Counted from the stretch's first letter, positions 1 to 13,173 are shown. The stretch is DNA of 64,000 nt from Microbacterium binotii (GCF_021398715.1 NZ_CP090347.1:2108001-2172000), one strand, 5' to 3'. A program made the numbers and translations. The notes: generated by a model not told the origin, from the sequence alone.

Positions 1-133
1 CCGCGACGGTGTTCAGCGCATCGACCGCGTGCGGGAGCGCGCCCGCACCGGCGTACACGACGCCGTCGAGGTCGGCCAACACGGTGTCCACACCGTCGAG
101 CGGGGTGGGAGCGGGGCGACCGAACAGTGCCAT
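1..133 (-). CDS. HAD-superfamily (NagD-like) phosphatase, 5' part only
   Basis: The first 44 codons of a gene that runs off the left edge. The protein begins MALFGRPAPTPLDGVD and then has DLDGVVYAG, the HAD motif I (DxDGV), in the form typical of NagD/4-nitrophenylphosphatase-like cytoplasmic sugar-phosphate phosphatases. The ATG overlaps the TGA of the upstream TPR gene (TGATG), so the two are probably translated in a coupled way. Mycobacteria have the same TPR-HAD order, as I recall it, between tyrS and tlyA. The substrate cannot be told from this fragment. Confidence 0.8.
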   Translation of the reverse strand, partial: MALFGRPAPTPLDGVDTVLADLDGVVYAGAGALPHAVDALNTVA

Positions 134-1854
134 CAGCGCTCCTGGTCCTCGTCATCGTCTGCGGTCGTCGAGCTCTGTGCGTCGGCGGCCGCATCCGCGG
201 CGGCGAGGAGTTCCTCCACCTCCGCAGCGATCGAGTAGTCGTCCTCGTCGGCGTCGCCGTCCTGGCCGGCGTCGGCCTGCGGATCCTCGTCCGCGTCCGA
301 CTCCTCGGCGTCGGTGTCCTCGACGAACTCCTCGTCGAAGATCTCCTCGACGTAGATCTCCTCGTCGGATCCGTTGCCCGCTGCCTCGTCGAGTGCTTCG
401 GCGGCGATGTCCGCCCGCCGCGTCCACTCGGCAGCTTCCTCGTCGCGACCCAGCTCTTCGAGCACCGCTGCGCGGGCTGCGAATAGAGCGGGGCTCCACT
501 CGAAGGCGCGGTCGGGGTCGAGCTCGGGGATGTCCAGTTCGGCGAGGGCGCGCTCGGTCTCACCGAGATCCAGACGGGCACCGGACAGCGCGATCGCGAG
601 GGATACGCGCACCGCGACCGGAAGCGTGTTCCGATCGACGGCGCGACCGACCTCGATCGCACGGTCGGGACGCCCGACACCGCGCTCACTGTCGACCATG
701 AGGGCGATCTGGTCCTCGTTGCCGGAGATCCGACGGTAGGTGCGCAGCTCGCGCAGTGCGAGCGCGTAATCGCCGGTTGCGTAGGCGGTGATGGCGACGC
801 TCTCGCGCACGACGGCGATGCGACCGGCACGGCGGGATGCGGCAAGGGCGTGCTCGTGCGCGCGCTGCGGGTCCTCGTCGATCAGGCGCCCGGCCATCAC
901 CAGGTGACGGGCGACCTCCTCGGCGTTCTCCTTGCTGAGCGTCTTGAGCTCGTTCCGTGCGCTGGGGTGCAGATCGCGCGCCGTGATCTCCTCGGGGACC
1001 TCGGGCTCTGCGACCTTGGCCGCGCGCACCGCATCGCGCTGCGGCGGACGGGAGGAACGATCGGAGTCGTAACCGCCGCGGGAGGGGCGGTCGCCACCTT
1101 CGCGGGGACGGTACGGCCGGTCGCCCTCCTGGCGCGGACGATAGGGCCGGTCGCCGCCTTCGCGGGGACGGTACGGCCGGTCGCCGCCTTCGCGGGGGCG
1201 GTAGGGGCGGTCGCCCTCCTGGCGGGGACGGTACGGCCGGTCGCCGCCTTCGCGGGGACGGTACGGCCGGTCGCCGCCTTCGCGGGGACGGTACGGCCGG
1301 TCGCCGCCTTCGCGGGGACGGTACGGCCGGTCGCCGCCTTCGCGGGGACGGTACGGCCGGTCGCCGCCTTCGCGGGGACGGTACGGCCGGTCGCCACCCT
1401 CGCGGGGACGGAAGGGGCGGTCGCCGTCGCGGCGCGGGCGGTCGGCCTGCGCGCCGTCACGCGGACGGTACGGACGATCGCCATCCTGACGCGGACGGTA
1501 CGGACGATCGCCACCCTCGCGAGGGCGGAACGGGCGGTCACCGTCACGACGAGGACGCTCCGAACCCTGACCGTCCTGACGCGGACGGTACGGACGATCG
1601 CCACCCTCGCGAGGGCGGAACGAGCGGTCACCGTCACGGCGCGGGCGGTCAGCCTGGGCGCCATCCCGCGGACGGTAGGAGCGGTCACCGTCCTGACGCG
1701 GACGGTACGGACGGTCGCCGTCGCGGCGGGGACGCTCCGACCCCTGGCCGTCCTGACGAGGACGGTAGGAACGGTCGCCGTTCTGATGCGGGCGGTCGCC
1801 GCCGCGGGCGCGCGAAGACTCCCGACGCTGCTCGTTGTCGTCGTTGTTCGTCAT
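133..1854 (-). CDS. TPR-like protein with a very long Arg-rich repetitive N-terminus
   Basis: 573 residues. Residues about 20-265 are a low-complexity array of 10-residue units (EGGDRPYRPR and variants), highly basic and probably disordered. Residues about 300-480 are alpha-helical and TPR-like (HALAASRRAGR, YALALRELRTYRR, RAIEVGRAV). The last 80 residues are strongly acidic (DEEIYVEEIFDEEF), so the protein is polarised basic to acidic. The start is placed at MTNNDDN because GAGGAGA lies 7 bases upstream; an earlier in-frame ATG at 1920 sits inside the rrn terminator and lacks a ribosome site. By position it corresponds to mycobacterial Rv1691-type TPR proteins, whose function I do not know. 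A role in RNA binding or phase separation is only suggested by the RPR-rich composition. Confidence 0.75.
   Translation of the reverse strand: MTNNDDNEQRRESSRARGGDRPHQNGDRSYRPRQDGQGSERPRRDGDRPYRPRQDGDRSYRPRDGAQADRPRRDGDRSFRPREGGDRPYRPRQDGQGSERPRRDGDRPFRPREGGDRPYRPRQDGDRPYRPRDGAQADRPRRDGDRPFRPREGGDRPYRPREGGDRPYRPREGGDRPYRPREGGDRPYRPREGGDRPYRPREGGDRPYRPRQEGDRPYRPREGGDRPYRPREGGDRPYRPRQEGDRPYRPREGGDRPSRGGYDSDRSSRPPQRDAVRAAKVAEPEVPEEITARDLHPSARNELKTLSKENAEEVARHLVMAGRLIDEDPQRAHEHALAASRRAGRIAVVRESVAITAYATGDYALALRELRTYRRISGNEDQIALMVDSERGVGRPDRAIEVGRAVDRNTLPVAVRVSLAIALSGARLDLGETERALAELDIPELDPDRAFEWSPALFAARAAVLEELGRDEEAAEWTRRADIAAEALDEAAGNGSDEEIYVEEIFDEEFVEDTDAEESDADEDPQADAGQDGDADEDDYSIAAEVEELLAAADAAADAQSSTTADDDEDQER
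1091..1830. repeat. 30-bp in-frame tandem repeat array inside the TPR gene
   Basis: The period is exactly 30 bp from 1091. Eleven units cover 1091-1420. Five consecutive units (1241-1390) are identical at the DNA level, and a sixth identical copy lies at 1151-1180. Diverged units continue to about 1830. Each unit encodes a 10-residue EGGDRPYRPR-type repeat, so copy-number change keeps the frame. Perfect identity including third positions suggests recent slippage or recombination. Confidence 0.95.
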
Positions 1855-1882
1855 TCGCTCTCTCCTCGCGACGTAAACCCCT

Positions 1883-1924
1883 GGAAAAACAGAAATGGCC
1901 ACCCAGCTTTGGGTGGCCATTTCT
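1883..1924 (-). terminator. Rho-independent terminator of the rRNA operon
   Basis: A perfect 14-bp inverted repeat (arms 1891-1904 and 1911-1924, 6-base loop) lies just downstream of the 5S gene. On the minus strand it is followed by a T-rich stretch (GTTTTTCC). It lies 29 bases before the start codon of the TPR gene. Confidence 0.92.
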
Positions 1925-1932
1925 AAAAGGAG

Positions 1933-2049
1933 TCCGGCGGTGTCCTACTCTCCCACAGGGTCCCCCCTGCAGTACCATCGGCGCTGAGAGGCTTAGCTTC
2001 CGGGTTCGGAATGGGACCGGGCGTTTCCCTCTCGCTATGGCCGCCGAAA
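1933..2049 (-). rRNA. rrf: 5S ribosomal RNA
   Basis: The minus strand reads GGCGGCCATAGCG near the 5' end, CCCATTCCGAACCCGGAAG in the middle and GTAGGACACCGCC near the 3' end, all conserved in actinobacterial 5S rRNA. The length is about 117 nt. Ends are estimated to within a few bases. Confidence 0.95.
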
Positions 2050-2157
2050 CACTATTGATGTTTCAAGTCATGCACACAACAAAAGAATGTTGTCTGCGGT
2101 TCTCGACCGTACATCGAGAACCACTCAGTGGACGCGAACAGCTTCAGTTCAAACGAA
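2050..2157 (-). other. 23S-5S internal spacer with a boxA-like repeat
   Basis: A 108-bp spacer without a tRNA. On the minus strand it carries GAGAACC preceded by a GTGGACGCG-type element (plus strand 2115-2140), a variant of the motif that also occurs in the 16S-23S spacer and, more diverged, in the leader. These are probably rRNA processing or antitermination signals. Confidence 0.6.
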
Positions 2158-7178
<5,021 letters not shown>

Positions 7179-7506
7179 AGAAAAATGCATACACACAACG
7201 GAAAAAGAAGTGCGCAGCGAGTTTGAACTGACCAAAAGGATGCCATTACTGACAATCCATAACGCCAACCCCAAAGGGTTGGACTTGATCCAAAGGAATC
7301 TCACCCAGCCGAAGCTGGAACGAGGTTATTTGGCATTTGACAAGTGCACGCTGTTGAGTTCTCAAGGAACGGATGCTCCCACCATCGGACCTCTCGGTCG
7401 TCACCATGGGGCAACTATTCGTTTCTCCCGGCTCGGTGTCGGATCGGCGCTTCGCTCTTGACAGAGCAGTGGTCCCAAGATCTGACTCGTGGAGTTCGGG
7501 ATCCTC

Positions 7507-7536
7507 ATCCTACTCGCATCTGCGACAAGATCTCAA
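7507..7536 (-). promoter_or_regulatory. Candidate rrn promoter (proximal)
   Basis: On the minus strand TTGAGA (7536-7531), an 18-bp spacer and TAGGAT (7512-7507). This is a good match to an actinobacterial housekeeping sigma promoter and lies about 330 bp upstream of mature 16S. It is nested inside an inverted repeat. Confidence 0.5.
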
Positions 7537-7629
7537 GTCGAGATCTTCAGGATGAGGGGTGGTTCTCCGCTTGAGGGGGCGCCGGGCCTCTCGGCCTCTC
7601 CGCTCTTCCCTGTGGGGCGAACAAGTAAT

Positions 7630-7658
7630 AAGTTACGTGGGTTCCGGCCATCTGCCAA
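7630..7658 (-). promoter_or_regulatory. Candidate rrn promoter (distal)
   Basis: On the minus strand TTGGCA (7658-7653), a 17-bp spacer and TAACTT (7635-7630). It lies about 120 bp upstream of the proximal candidate. Tandem promoters are common for rrn operons. Confidence 0.45.
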
Positions 7659-7711
7659 CTCGAGCGCAACCCCCGGGCGTGTCGCGCGTCTTTCCGCGGT
7701 CGACGGCGGGG

Positions 7712-8512
7712 TCACTCCCCCGTCAGGAACTCGATTGCCGCCGCGCGGAAGACGCGTGAGCCGGGGGCGTTGAAGTGGTGCCGGTCGGGGATCTCCACGA
7801 ACGTGCCACGCGGTGCGGCCGCGGCCAGGGCGCGCGAGCCCTCGATGATGGCGTCCTGGGTGCCCGTGGCGAACAGCACCGGCTGCGTCGGCGCGAGCGC
7901 GGGGTCCGGGTCGGCGGTCCCCGACGAGCGCAGCCCCTGCGCGATCGCCCACAGTGCGCGCAGATCGTTTCCCGGCACCCGCTCGGTGAGGGCGATGTAG
8001 TTCTGGGTGACGCGATCGGTGACCGGCGTCCCGTCCTGGATGAGCGCGCTCACCTGGTCCAGGTCGAGGCGGGCGAGCGGGACGCCGTCGGGGACACCCC
8101 CGAGCACTCCCCGCAGCACGCGCTCGGGGAGATCGCGAAGGACCTCCCACCCCACCCGTGCTCCCAGGGAGTAGCCCACGTACACGGCGTCATCGATCAG
8201 GTACGTGTCCATGACGGCCTCGACGTCGCGGGCGAGCTCGCGCAGGTCGTAGTCCCGCGCCTCGTGCGGTTTGTCGCTCGCGCCGTGCCCGCGTTGATCC
8301 AGACCGACCACGCGGAATCCCGCCCGCTGCAGGTCGCGCACCCATCCGGTGCTGACCCAGTTGTCCCGCGTGCTCGAGGCGAACCCGTGCACGACCACGG
8401 CTGTCGGCGCGTCCGGCTCCCCCCAGGAGTAGGTGGCGATGCGATGTCCTTCGCCCACCATCACGTAGCGGGGCTCGGGCATCTCGGTCAGGGCGGGCAG
8501 CGCAGCGGTCAC
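7712..8512 (-). CDS. Alpha/beta-fold hydrolase
   Basis: 266 residues with a GTG start. It has the alpha/beta hydrolase pattern: oxyanion HGF (42-44), a DQRGHG turn (72-77), nucleophile elbow GYSLG with Ser115, an acid in ATGTQDA near residue 220, and His in DRHHF near 245. No signal peptide is seen, so it should be cytoplasmic. It lies 16 bases downstream of the DUF4184 gene, and both follow tyrS on the same strand, so a tyrS-DUF4184-hydrolase transcript is likely. The substrate is unknown; the LDQRGHG..DKP stretch resembles esterase/haloperoxidase-like members. Confidence 0.8.
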   Translation of the reverse strand: MTAALPALTEMPEPRYVMVGEGHRIATYSWGEPDAPTAVVVHGFASSTRDNWVSTGWVRDLQRAGFRVVGLDQRGHGASDKPHEARDYDLRELARDVEAVMDTYLIDDAVYVGYSLGARVGWEVLRDLPERVLRGVLGGVPDGVPLARLDLDQVSALIQDGTPVTDRVTQNYIALTERVPGNDLRALWAIAQGLRSSGTADPDPALAPTQPVLFATGTQDAIIEGSRALAAAAPRGTFVEIPDRHHFNAPGSRVFRAAAIEFLTGE

Positions 8513-8528
8513 GCCTCGATTCTGCTCC

Positions 8529-9317
8529 TTATCGCATCGCCGCGCCGCGCGAGCGGCGCCGGACGACGATCCCGCAGAGCACGAGCGTGCCCGCGGCCCA
8601 CACGGCGCAGGCCGGCGGCAGCATGCGGTACGCCAGGTGGGCGACGGTGAACTCGGAGGTGAGCGGACCGTAGAGGGCGAGGCCGATCCCCCACGCCGCG
8701 ATCAGGACGGCGGGAAGCGTCGCCACCCACACGGCACCCACCCATCGCGGAGTCCGCGACGCGTACGGGACACGGGGACGACGACGCAACCACAGCAGCG
8801 CCCACACCGCGATGATCGCCAGACCGATCGCGCTGGAGCCGTGCTGCAGCCACTTGATCCCCGCGAGGGGACCCCATTGGTCCTCCAGCGCCGGGAAGAT
8901 CTCCGAGCCCAGCCGCCCCTCGTGGGTGAACGCGTCCCAGGCGATGTGGCTCGCGACCCCGATTGCCAGCGACGCCACCAGGAGCAGCACCGCGCCCGCG
9001 GACCCGCCGAACGTCTCCCGCCAGATCGTGCGCACCGGCGCATCCCATGCCGCAGGCAGGCGTTCGGCCAGTGGTCCGGGCGCGAGCTCCCGCGCGGCCG
9101 GGCGGAGCAGGACGCGCCACAGCAACAGCAGAGCGAGCGCCAGCAGCGCCGTCACCGGGAGCCATCGGAGGTCGTGCGTGATGCCGTACGTCACGGGGAA
9201 CCCGCGCACGAACAACGGGAGATCCGGCGTCATCGCCCCCACCGCGATCGCCGCCGGAACAAGCGGCGTCCGCACGAACGGCAACGCGAGGACCGCATGG
9301 CTCGGGGTGAACGGCAT
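8529..9317 (-). CDS. DUF4184 family membrane protein
   Basis: 262 residues. It begins MPFTPSHAVLALP, the hallmark N-terminus of DUF4184 proteins, and keeps conserved polar positions THDL (about 47), SHIAWDAFTHEG (about 135) and WLQHGSS (about 165) among six or more hydrophobic segments. These His/Asp residues resemble the metal-binding layout of membrane-bound YdjM-type hydrolases, but no activity is established. The start is placed at this ATG, one base from the tyrS stop; an upstream extension would run into tyrS. Likely translated in a coupled way with tyrS. Confidence 0.8.
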   Translation of the reverse strand: MPFTPSHAVLALPFVRTPLVPAAIAVGAMTPDLPLFVRGFPVTYGITHDLRWLPVTALLALALLLLWRVLLRPAARELAPGPLAERLPAAWDAPVRTIWRETFGGSAGAVLLLVASLAIGVASHIAWDAFTHEGRLGSEIFPALEDQWGPLAGIKWLQHGSSAIGLAIIAVWALLWLRRRPRVPYASRTPRWVGAVWVATLPAVLIAAWGIGLALYGPLTSEFTVAHLAYRMLPPACAVWAAGTLVLCGIVVRRRSRGAAMR

Positions 9318-9318
9318 G

Positions 9319-10623
9319 TCAGCCCCGCGGAACCAGCCCCGCGAGCGTCTTCTTGCCTCGGCGGATGATCGACACGCCGCCCGGCAGCCCGGCACGGACG
9401 GTCGTCGACTCGTCGGCGACGCGTTCGCCGTCGAGGCTGACCCCGCCCTGCGCCACGGCGCGCCGCGCCTCGCTCAGCGAGGAGACGAGGCCTGTGGCGA
9501 CCAGCGCCTGCGCCACGGTCATCTCCGGCTCGATCGCAGCGTTCGGCAATTCGTCGATCGCCGCGCGCAGCGTCGCCGCATCCAGAGCGGTGAGATCGCC
9601 CTGCCCGAAGAGTGCCTCGGATGCGGCCACGACCGCCTCCGCAGCTTCGAGTCCGTGGACGAGCGCCGTGACCTCCAGCGCGAGACGCTTCTGCGCCGCC
9701 CGGCGGAACGGCTCTGCCTGCACCTGCTCGGCGTACCGGTCGATCTCCTCACGGGTGAGGAACGTGAACACCTTGAGACGATCGATCACGTCGGCGTCGT
9801 CGGTGTTCAGCCAGAACTGGTACATGCGGTAGGGACTGCACATCTCGGCGTCCAGCCAGACCGCGTTGCCCTCGCTCTTGCCGAACTTCGTGCCGTCGCT
9901 GTTGGTGATCAGAGGCGTTCCGATCGCGTGCACCGAGACACCTTCGACACGGTGGATGAGGTCGGTACCGCTGGTGAGGTTGCCCCACTGGTCGGATCCG
10001 CCCGTCTGCAGGACGCAGCCGTACTGGCGGTACAGCTCCAGGTAGTCGAGCCCCTGCAGGATCTGGTAGCTGAACTCCGTGTAGCTGATACCCGCCTCGG
10101 AGTTCAGACGCGCGCTGACCGCATCCTTCTTGAGCATCGTGCCGACACGGAAGTGCTTGCCGACCTCGCGGAGGAAATCGATCGCCGACAGCGGTGCGGT
10201 CCAGTCGAGGTTGTTGACGATGCGCGCCGCGTTCTCGCCGTCGAAGCTGAGAAAGCGCTCGACCTGCGCGCGTAGCCGCAGAACCCACTCTTCGACGGTC
10301 TCGCGGGTGTTGAGCGTGCGCTCGGCCGACGGGCGCGGGTCTCCGATGAGTCCGGTGGATCCTCCGACCAGGCCGAGCGGGCGATGGCCCGCGAGCTGCA
10401 GCCGGCGCATGACGATCAGCTGCACGAGATTGCCGAGGTGCAGGCTCGGTGCCGTCGGATCGAAGCCGCAGTAATACGTGATTGGCCCCTCGCCCAGCAC
10501 GGCACGCAGCGCCTCGGGATCGGTGGACACATGCACGGAACCGCGCCAGACCAGTTCGTCCCACACGTTCGAGAACGAGGGGTCGTTGGCGGGGGCGGTC
10601 GCGCTCACAACGGGCGTAGACAC
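9319..10623 (-). CDS. tyrS: Tyrosyl-tRNA synthetase
   Basis: 434 residues. Attaches tyrosine to tRNA-Tyr. Class I signatures are visible: HLGN (62-65, the HIGH motif) and KFGKS (the KMSKS motif). The Tyr-binding segment YTEFSYQILQGLDYLELY and GGSDQWGN are also present. The C-terminal 65 residues form an S4 RNA-binding domain (VSSLSEARRAVAQGGVSLDG). The GTG at 10623 is preferred over an upstream in-frame ATG because the extra N-terminus (MRRVEGRPVATLAR) is not typical; a GTG at 10608 is an alternative. It is divergent from the membrane protein starting at 10713. Confidence 0.95.
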   Translation of the reverse strand: MSTPVVSATAPANDPSFSNVWDELVWRGSVHVSTDPEALRAVLGEGPITYYCGFDPTAPSLHLGNLVQLIVMRRLQLAGHRPLGLVGGSTGLIGDPRPSAERTLNTRETVEEWVLRLRAQVERFLSFDGENAARIVNNLDWTAPLSAIDFLREVGKHFRVGTMLKKDAVSARLNSEAGISYTEFSYQILQGLDYLELYRQYGCVLQTGGSDQWGNLTSGTDLIHRVEGVSVHAIGTPLITNSDGTKFGKSEGNAVWLDAEMCSPYRMYQFWLNTDDADVIDRLKVFTFLTREEIDRYAEQVQAEPFRRAAQKRLALEVTALVHGLEAAEAVVAASEALFGQGDLTALDAATLRAAIDELPNAAIEPEMTVAQALVATGLVSSLSEARRAVAQGGVSLDGERVADESTTVRAGLPGGVSIIRRGKKTLAGLVPRG

Positions 10624-10712
10624 GCGTGCCAGCGTAGCAACTGGCCGGCCCTCCACCCTCCGCACGGCGCGGCAGGACGGTGCGCGTCGGAAGGGGCTGG
10701 GACACTGGCACC

Positions 10713-11309
10713 ATGTTCGCCCTCTCCCCCGAGCTGATCGTCGCCGGCGTCACGAGCCTCGCGCTGCTGCTCGCGCTGGCGGCGGCGCTGATCCTGGTGC
10801 TCGTCGCGCGCCGTCGTCCCGCCGATGCCGCCCTCGCGGTGGCCACGGGGCTCGTGCTCGTGGGGCTCGTGAGCGTCGTCGTGCTCCCGGTGGAGATCCC
10901 CCTGATCATCGGCCTCCCCCTGGCCCTGCTCGGAACCGCCCTCGCGGTGACCGGCGGCGACCCCGTGACCCGACGCATCCTCGACATCGCCACGCACGGC
11001 CAGGTCCGAGAGGGGGATGCGGGCGGCATCCTCGTCTTCCGATCGCGCACCGCCGAGGGCACGGAGGCCGGGTTGGAAGAGGTGCTGCGCGGCGGCACCA
11101 CGATCGGCTACCTCGAGCGACTCGCCGTCGTGCTGTCGCTGCTGGCGGGGTTCCCGGAAGCCATCGCCGTCGTCGTCGCCATCAAGGGCATCGGCCGCTT
11201 CTCCGAACTCGCGACCTCGGCCGCCCGCGAGCGCTTCATCGTCGGGACGCTCGCCAGTCTCCTGTGGGCGGGGATGGTCGGCGCGCTCGTGCGCCTCGCG
11301 ATCTTCTGA
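10713..11309 (+). CDS. DUF3307-like membrane protein, likely SatD partner
   Basis: 198 residues with about five hydrophobic segments. The C-terminal third (GYLERLAVVLSLLAGFPEAI, AIKGIGRFSEL, ERFIVGTLASLLWA) resembles the conserved end of DUF3307 proteins, in which an ER pair and a K.I.RF.EL motif lie between two membrane helices. A polar loop at about 95-130 should be cytoplasmic. The ATG MFALSPEL is chosen as the start of the first membrane helix; no strong ribosome site is visible. The gene converges with a SatD-family gene 6 bases away; DUF3307 and SatD genes are often paired, as far as I know. Biochemical role unknown. Confidence 0.65.
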   Translation: MFALSPELIVAGVTSLALLLALAAALILVLVARRRPADAALAVATGLVLVGLVSVVVLPVEIPLIIGLPLALLGTALAVTGGDPVTRRILDIATHGQVREGDAGGILVFRSRTAEGTEAGLEEVLRGGTTIGYLERLAVVLSLLAGFPEAIAVVVAIKGIGRFSELATSAARERFIVGTLASLLWAGMVGALVRLAIF

Positions 11310-11315
11310 TGCGTC

Positions 11316-11951
11316 TCACCGACGCCACTGCGCGAAGCCCTCGACGAGACCGGCCGCTCCGGATGCGGTGAGCAGCTGCGACACCGCGGACTGCGTGATC
11401 TGCTCGCGTGCCGCCAGCTCCCGCTGGGTGAGCCCCATGCAGCGCCCGTAGACCAGACGGCGCACCCGCTCCCCCATCGCGCTCACGAGTTCGTCGCGCG
11501 CCCAGACGTACGCGTTCGCCAGACGCACCTGCTCATGCACCGCCGCATCCTCGTCCTCTGCGGCGGCGATCCAGGTGCGCGCCGCCGGCATCGCGCGCAC
11601 CTGCTTCGCGTGAAGGGTGTCGATCGCGGCGCGGGCGGCCCACCACGCAGGTCCCTCGGCCAGCTGCCCCGCCGTCGCGTCCACCGTGTACGCCTCACCG
11701 AGACCGATGCCGAACCGGCACTCGAGTCCGTCGGGGAGCGCCAGCGTGAGCAGCAGGATGCTGGCGAGAGCCGCGCCGAGGTCGGGGTACTCCCCCTGGA
11801 ACTCGTCGCCCACGGTCGCGGTCAGCACGCGCTCCGCCAGAGGCAGGTCGGCTTCCACGGCGGCGAACACCGCTTCGATGCGGCGCTGCGCATCGGTACG
11901 ATCCGGGAGCGCGCGCGATCCGATGATGTCTGCGGTCACCACGGTAGCCAT
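11316..11951 (-). CDS. SatD family protein with C-terminal HTH
   Basis: 211 residues, cytoplasmic. The N-terminus MATVVTADIIGSRAL and TATVGDEFQGEY are characteristic of the SatD family, named after an acid-tolerance gene of Streptococcus mutans. The last 50 residues look like a helix-turn-helix (LTQRELAAREQITQSAVSQLL), so it may bind DNA. Directly upstream lies an AT-rich stretch with three AATAAGC half-sites, a plausible auto-operator. No ribosome site precedes the ATG; a TTGCTA/TTATTC promoter 7 bases upstream would give a leaderless mRNA. Function in this organism is not established. Confidence 0.75.
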   Translation of the reverse strand: MATVVTADIIGSRALPDRTDAQRRIEAVFAAVEADLPLAERVLTATVGDEFQGEYPDLGAALASILLLTLALPDGLECRFGIGLGEAYTVDATAGQLAEGPAWWAARAAIDTLHAKQVRAMPAARTWIAAAEDEDAAVHEQVRLANAYVWARDELVSAMGERVRRLVYGRCMGLTQRELAAREQITQSAVSQLLTASGAAGLVEGFAQWRR

Positions 11952-11957
11952 GCCTGA

Positions 11958-12006
11958 AGAATAAGCTAATAACTAATGTCATAGCAAAATAAGCGTTTAG
12001 CTTATT
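11958..12006. promoter_or_regulatory. AT-rich repeat operator/promoter upstream of satD
   Basis: An island of low GC between satD and the end of pstB. AATAAGCTAA (11960-11969) is matched by the inverted TTAGCTTATT (11997-12006), with a further direct half-site AATAAGCG near 11988. Within it, on the minus strand, TTGCTA-17 bp-TTATTC ends 7 bases before the satD ATG. Regulation by SatD's own HTH is inference. Confidence 0.5.
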
Positions 12007-13158
12007 TCACCCGAATCGACCGTTCACGTAGTCGAAGGTGCGCGGGTCGAGCGGCTCCGCGAACATCGCGTCCGTGTCACCGTGCTCCACGATATGACCG
12101 GGTTGCCCTTGCGACGCCAGGAAGAACGCGCACTGGTCCGAGACGCGTTGCGCCTGCTGCATGTTGTGGGTGACGATGACGATCGTCACCTCGTGGGCGA
12201 GCTCCAGCATCGTCTCCTCGATGACACGCGTGGAGGTCGGATCGAGCGCCGAGCACGGTTCGTCCATGAGCAGGACACGGGGACGAACCGCCAGCGACCG
12301 TGCGATGCAGAGTCGCTGCTGCTGGCCGCCCGAGAGCCCTCCGCCGGGTGAGCGCAACCGATCCTTCAGCTCGGACCAGAGACCGGCCTTGGTCAGACAC
12401 GTCTCCACGAGATGGTCTTTGCGGTCGCGATCGGCGCGGATACCTGTGAGCGCCAGCCCCGCCAGCACGTTGTCGTAGATCGACATCGCGGGGAACGGGT
12501 TCGGCTTCTGGAACACCATCCCGATGCGCTTCCGGGCGTCCACGACGGGGAGCGTCGGTTCGTAGATGTCGTCGCCGTCGAGGAGCACTTCGCCGGCGAG
12601 CGACGCGGAAGGCACCAGCTCGTGCATACGGTTCAGGATCCGCAGGAAGGTCGACTTGCCGCATCCGGATGGCCCGATCAACGCGGTGATCCGGCCTGCG
12701 GGCATCGTGAGCGAGACATCCTGCAGCACCTGGTGTTCGCCGAACCAGGCGGAGATCAATCGGGCGTCGAGCTGAGCGGGAGCGACGAGCGCAGCGGCAG
12801 CGAGCTGGGCCTCGGCGAACTCGAGACGCTCGCGCGTCGCGGCCGCGCCGCCGGTGAGCACGATCGCCGAAGGCGCCGGCGCAGGCGCGACCCCGCGCCC
12901 GAGGGCGCGACCGAGGAAACGCGGCCGTTGACGCTGATCGCGACGGGATGCGGGGGGCACGTCGGCGACGAGGGCCGAGTCGCGGACCACCTCGGTCACC
13001 GGTTCGTCGGAGGCGGAGGGTGTCGTCGCCGCGGAAGACGGCGCATCCGCACGATGTGCGACCGAGACCACCTCGGTGATGGTCTCGTCGTCCTCCACGG
13101 CGTGGGGCGGCGGGTAGCCCTCGGTCATGGGCGCGGGGTCGTCGTGAGGTGTCGACAT
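12007..13158 (-). CDS. pstB: Phosphate-type ABC transporter ATPase PstB with N-terminal extension
   Basis: 383 residues against about 255 for usual PstB. The ABC domain begins near residue 130. Walker A is GPSGCGKS (162-169), the Q-loop lies in MVFQKPNPFPAMSIYDN (typical PstB), the signature is LSGGQQQR and Walker B is VLLMDEP. It energises phosphate import by the PstCA permease. The first about 125 residues are acidic then Pro/Ala-rich, with two TEVV motifs (TITEVV at 26-31, PVTEVV at 53-58), and have no recognised domain. It is the last gene of the pst/WxL series, 15 bases after the pseudo-sortase gene and six genes away from pstS. No substrate other than phosphate can be excluded. Confidence 0.9.
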   Translation of the reverse strand: MSTPHDDPAPMTEGYPPPHAVEDDETITEVVSVAHRADAPSSAATTPSASDEPVTEVVRDSALVADVPPASRRDQRQRPRFLGRALGRGVAPAPAPSAIVLTGGAAATRERLEFAEAQLAAAALVAPAQLDARLISAWFGEHQVLQDVSLTMPAGRITALIGPSGCGKSTFLRILNRMHELVPSASLAGEVLLDGDDIYEPTLPVVDARKRIGMVFQKPNPFPAMSIYDNVLAGLALTGIRADRDRKDHLVETCLTKAGLWSELKDRLRSPGGGLSGGQQQRLCIARSLAVRPRVLLMDEPCSALDPTSTRVIEETMLELAHEVTIVIVTHNMQQAQRVSDQCAFFLASQGQPGHIVEHGDTDAMFAEPLDPRTFDYVNGRFG

Positions 13159-13173
13159 GTGGACATGCTCCAG

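Larger units (their letters stand above)
7181..7711 (-). promoter_or_regulatory. rRNA operon leader and promoter region
   Basis: A 531-bp gene-free region upstream of 16S. It holds two candidate promoters (listed separately), a nested inverted repeat at 7502-7557, two leader hairpins (CCAGCTTCGGCTGG and CCAACCCTTTGGGGTTGG on the minus strand), and TTGAGAACTCAACAGCGTGC at 7346-7365, the actinobacterial rrn leader element. No coding potential with a ribosome site was found. Confidence 0.7.

Noticed and set aside
1091..1420. Regularly spaced repeat resembling a CRISPR array
   Set aside because: Units are contiguous 30-bp tandem copies without unique spacers and are in-frame coding sequence; no cas genes are present.
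1852..1920. An upstream ATG extending the TPR gene by 22 codons
   Set aside because: It lies in the rrn terminator stem and has no ribosome site; the later ATG has GAGGAGA in the right place.
850..1926. A 358-codon plus-strand frame with a repeated TVRPVAAFAG pattern
   Set aside because: This is the shadow of the 30-bp repeat in the minus-strand gene, which has a ribosome site and a conserved TPR part.
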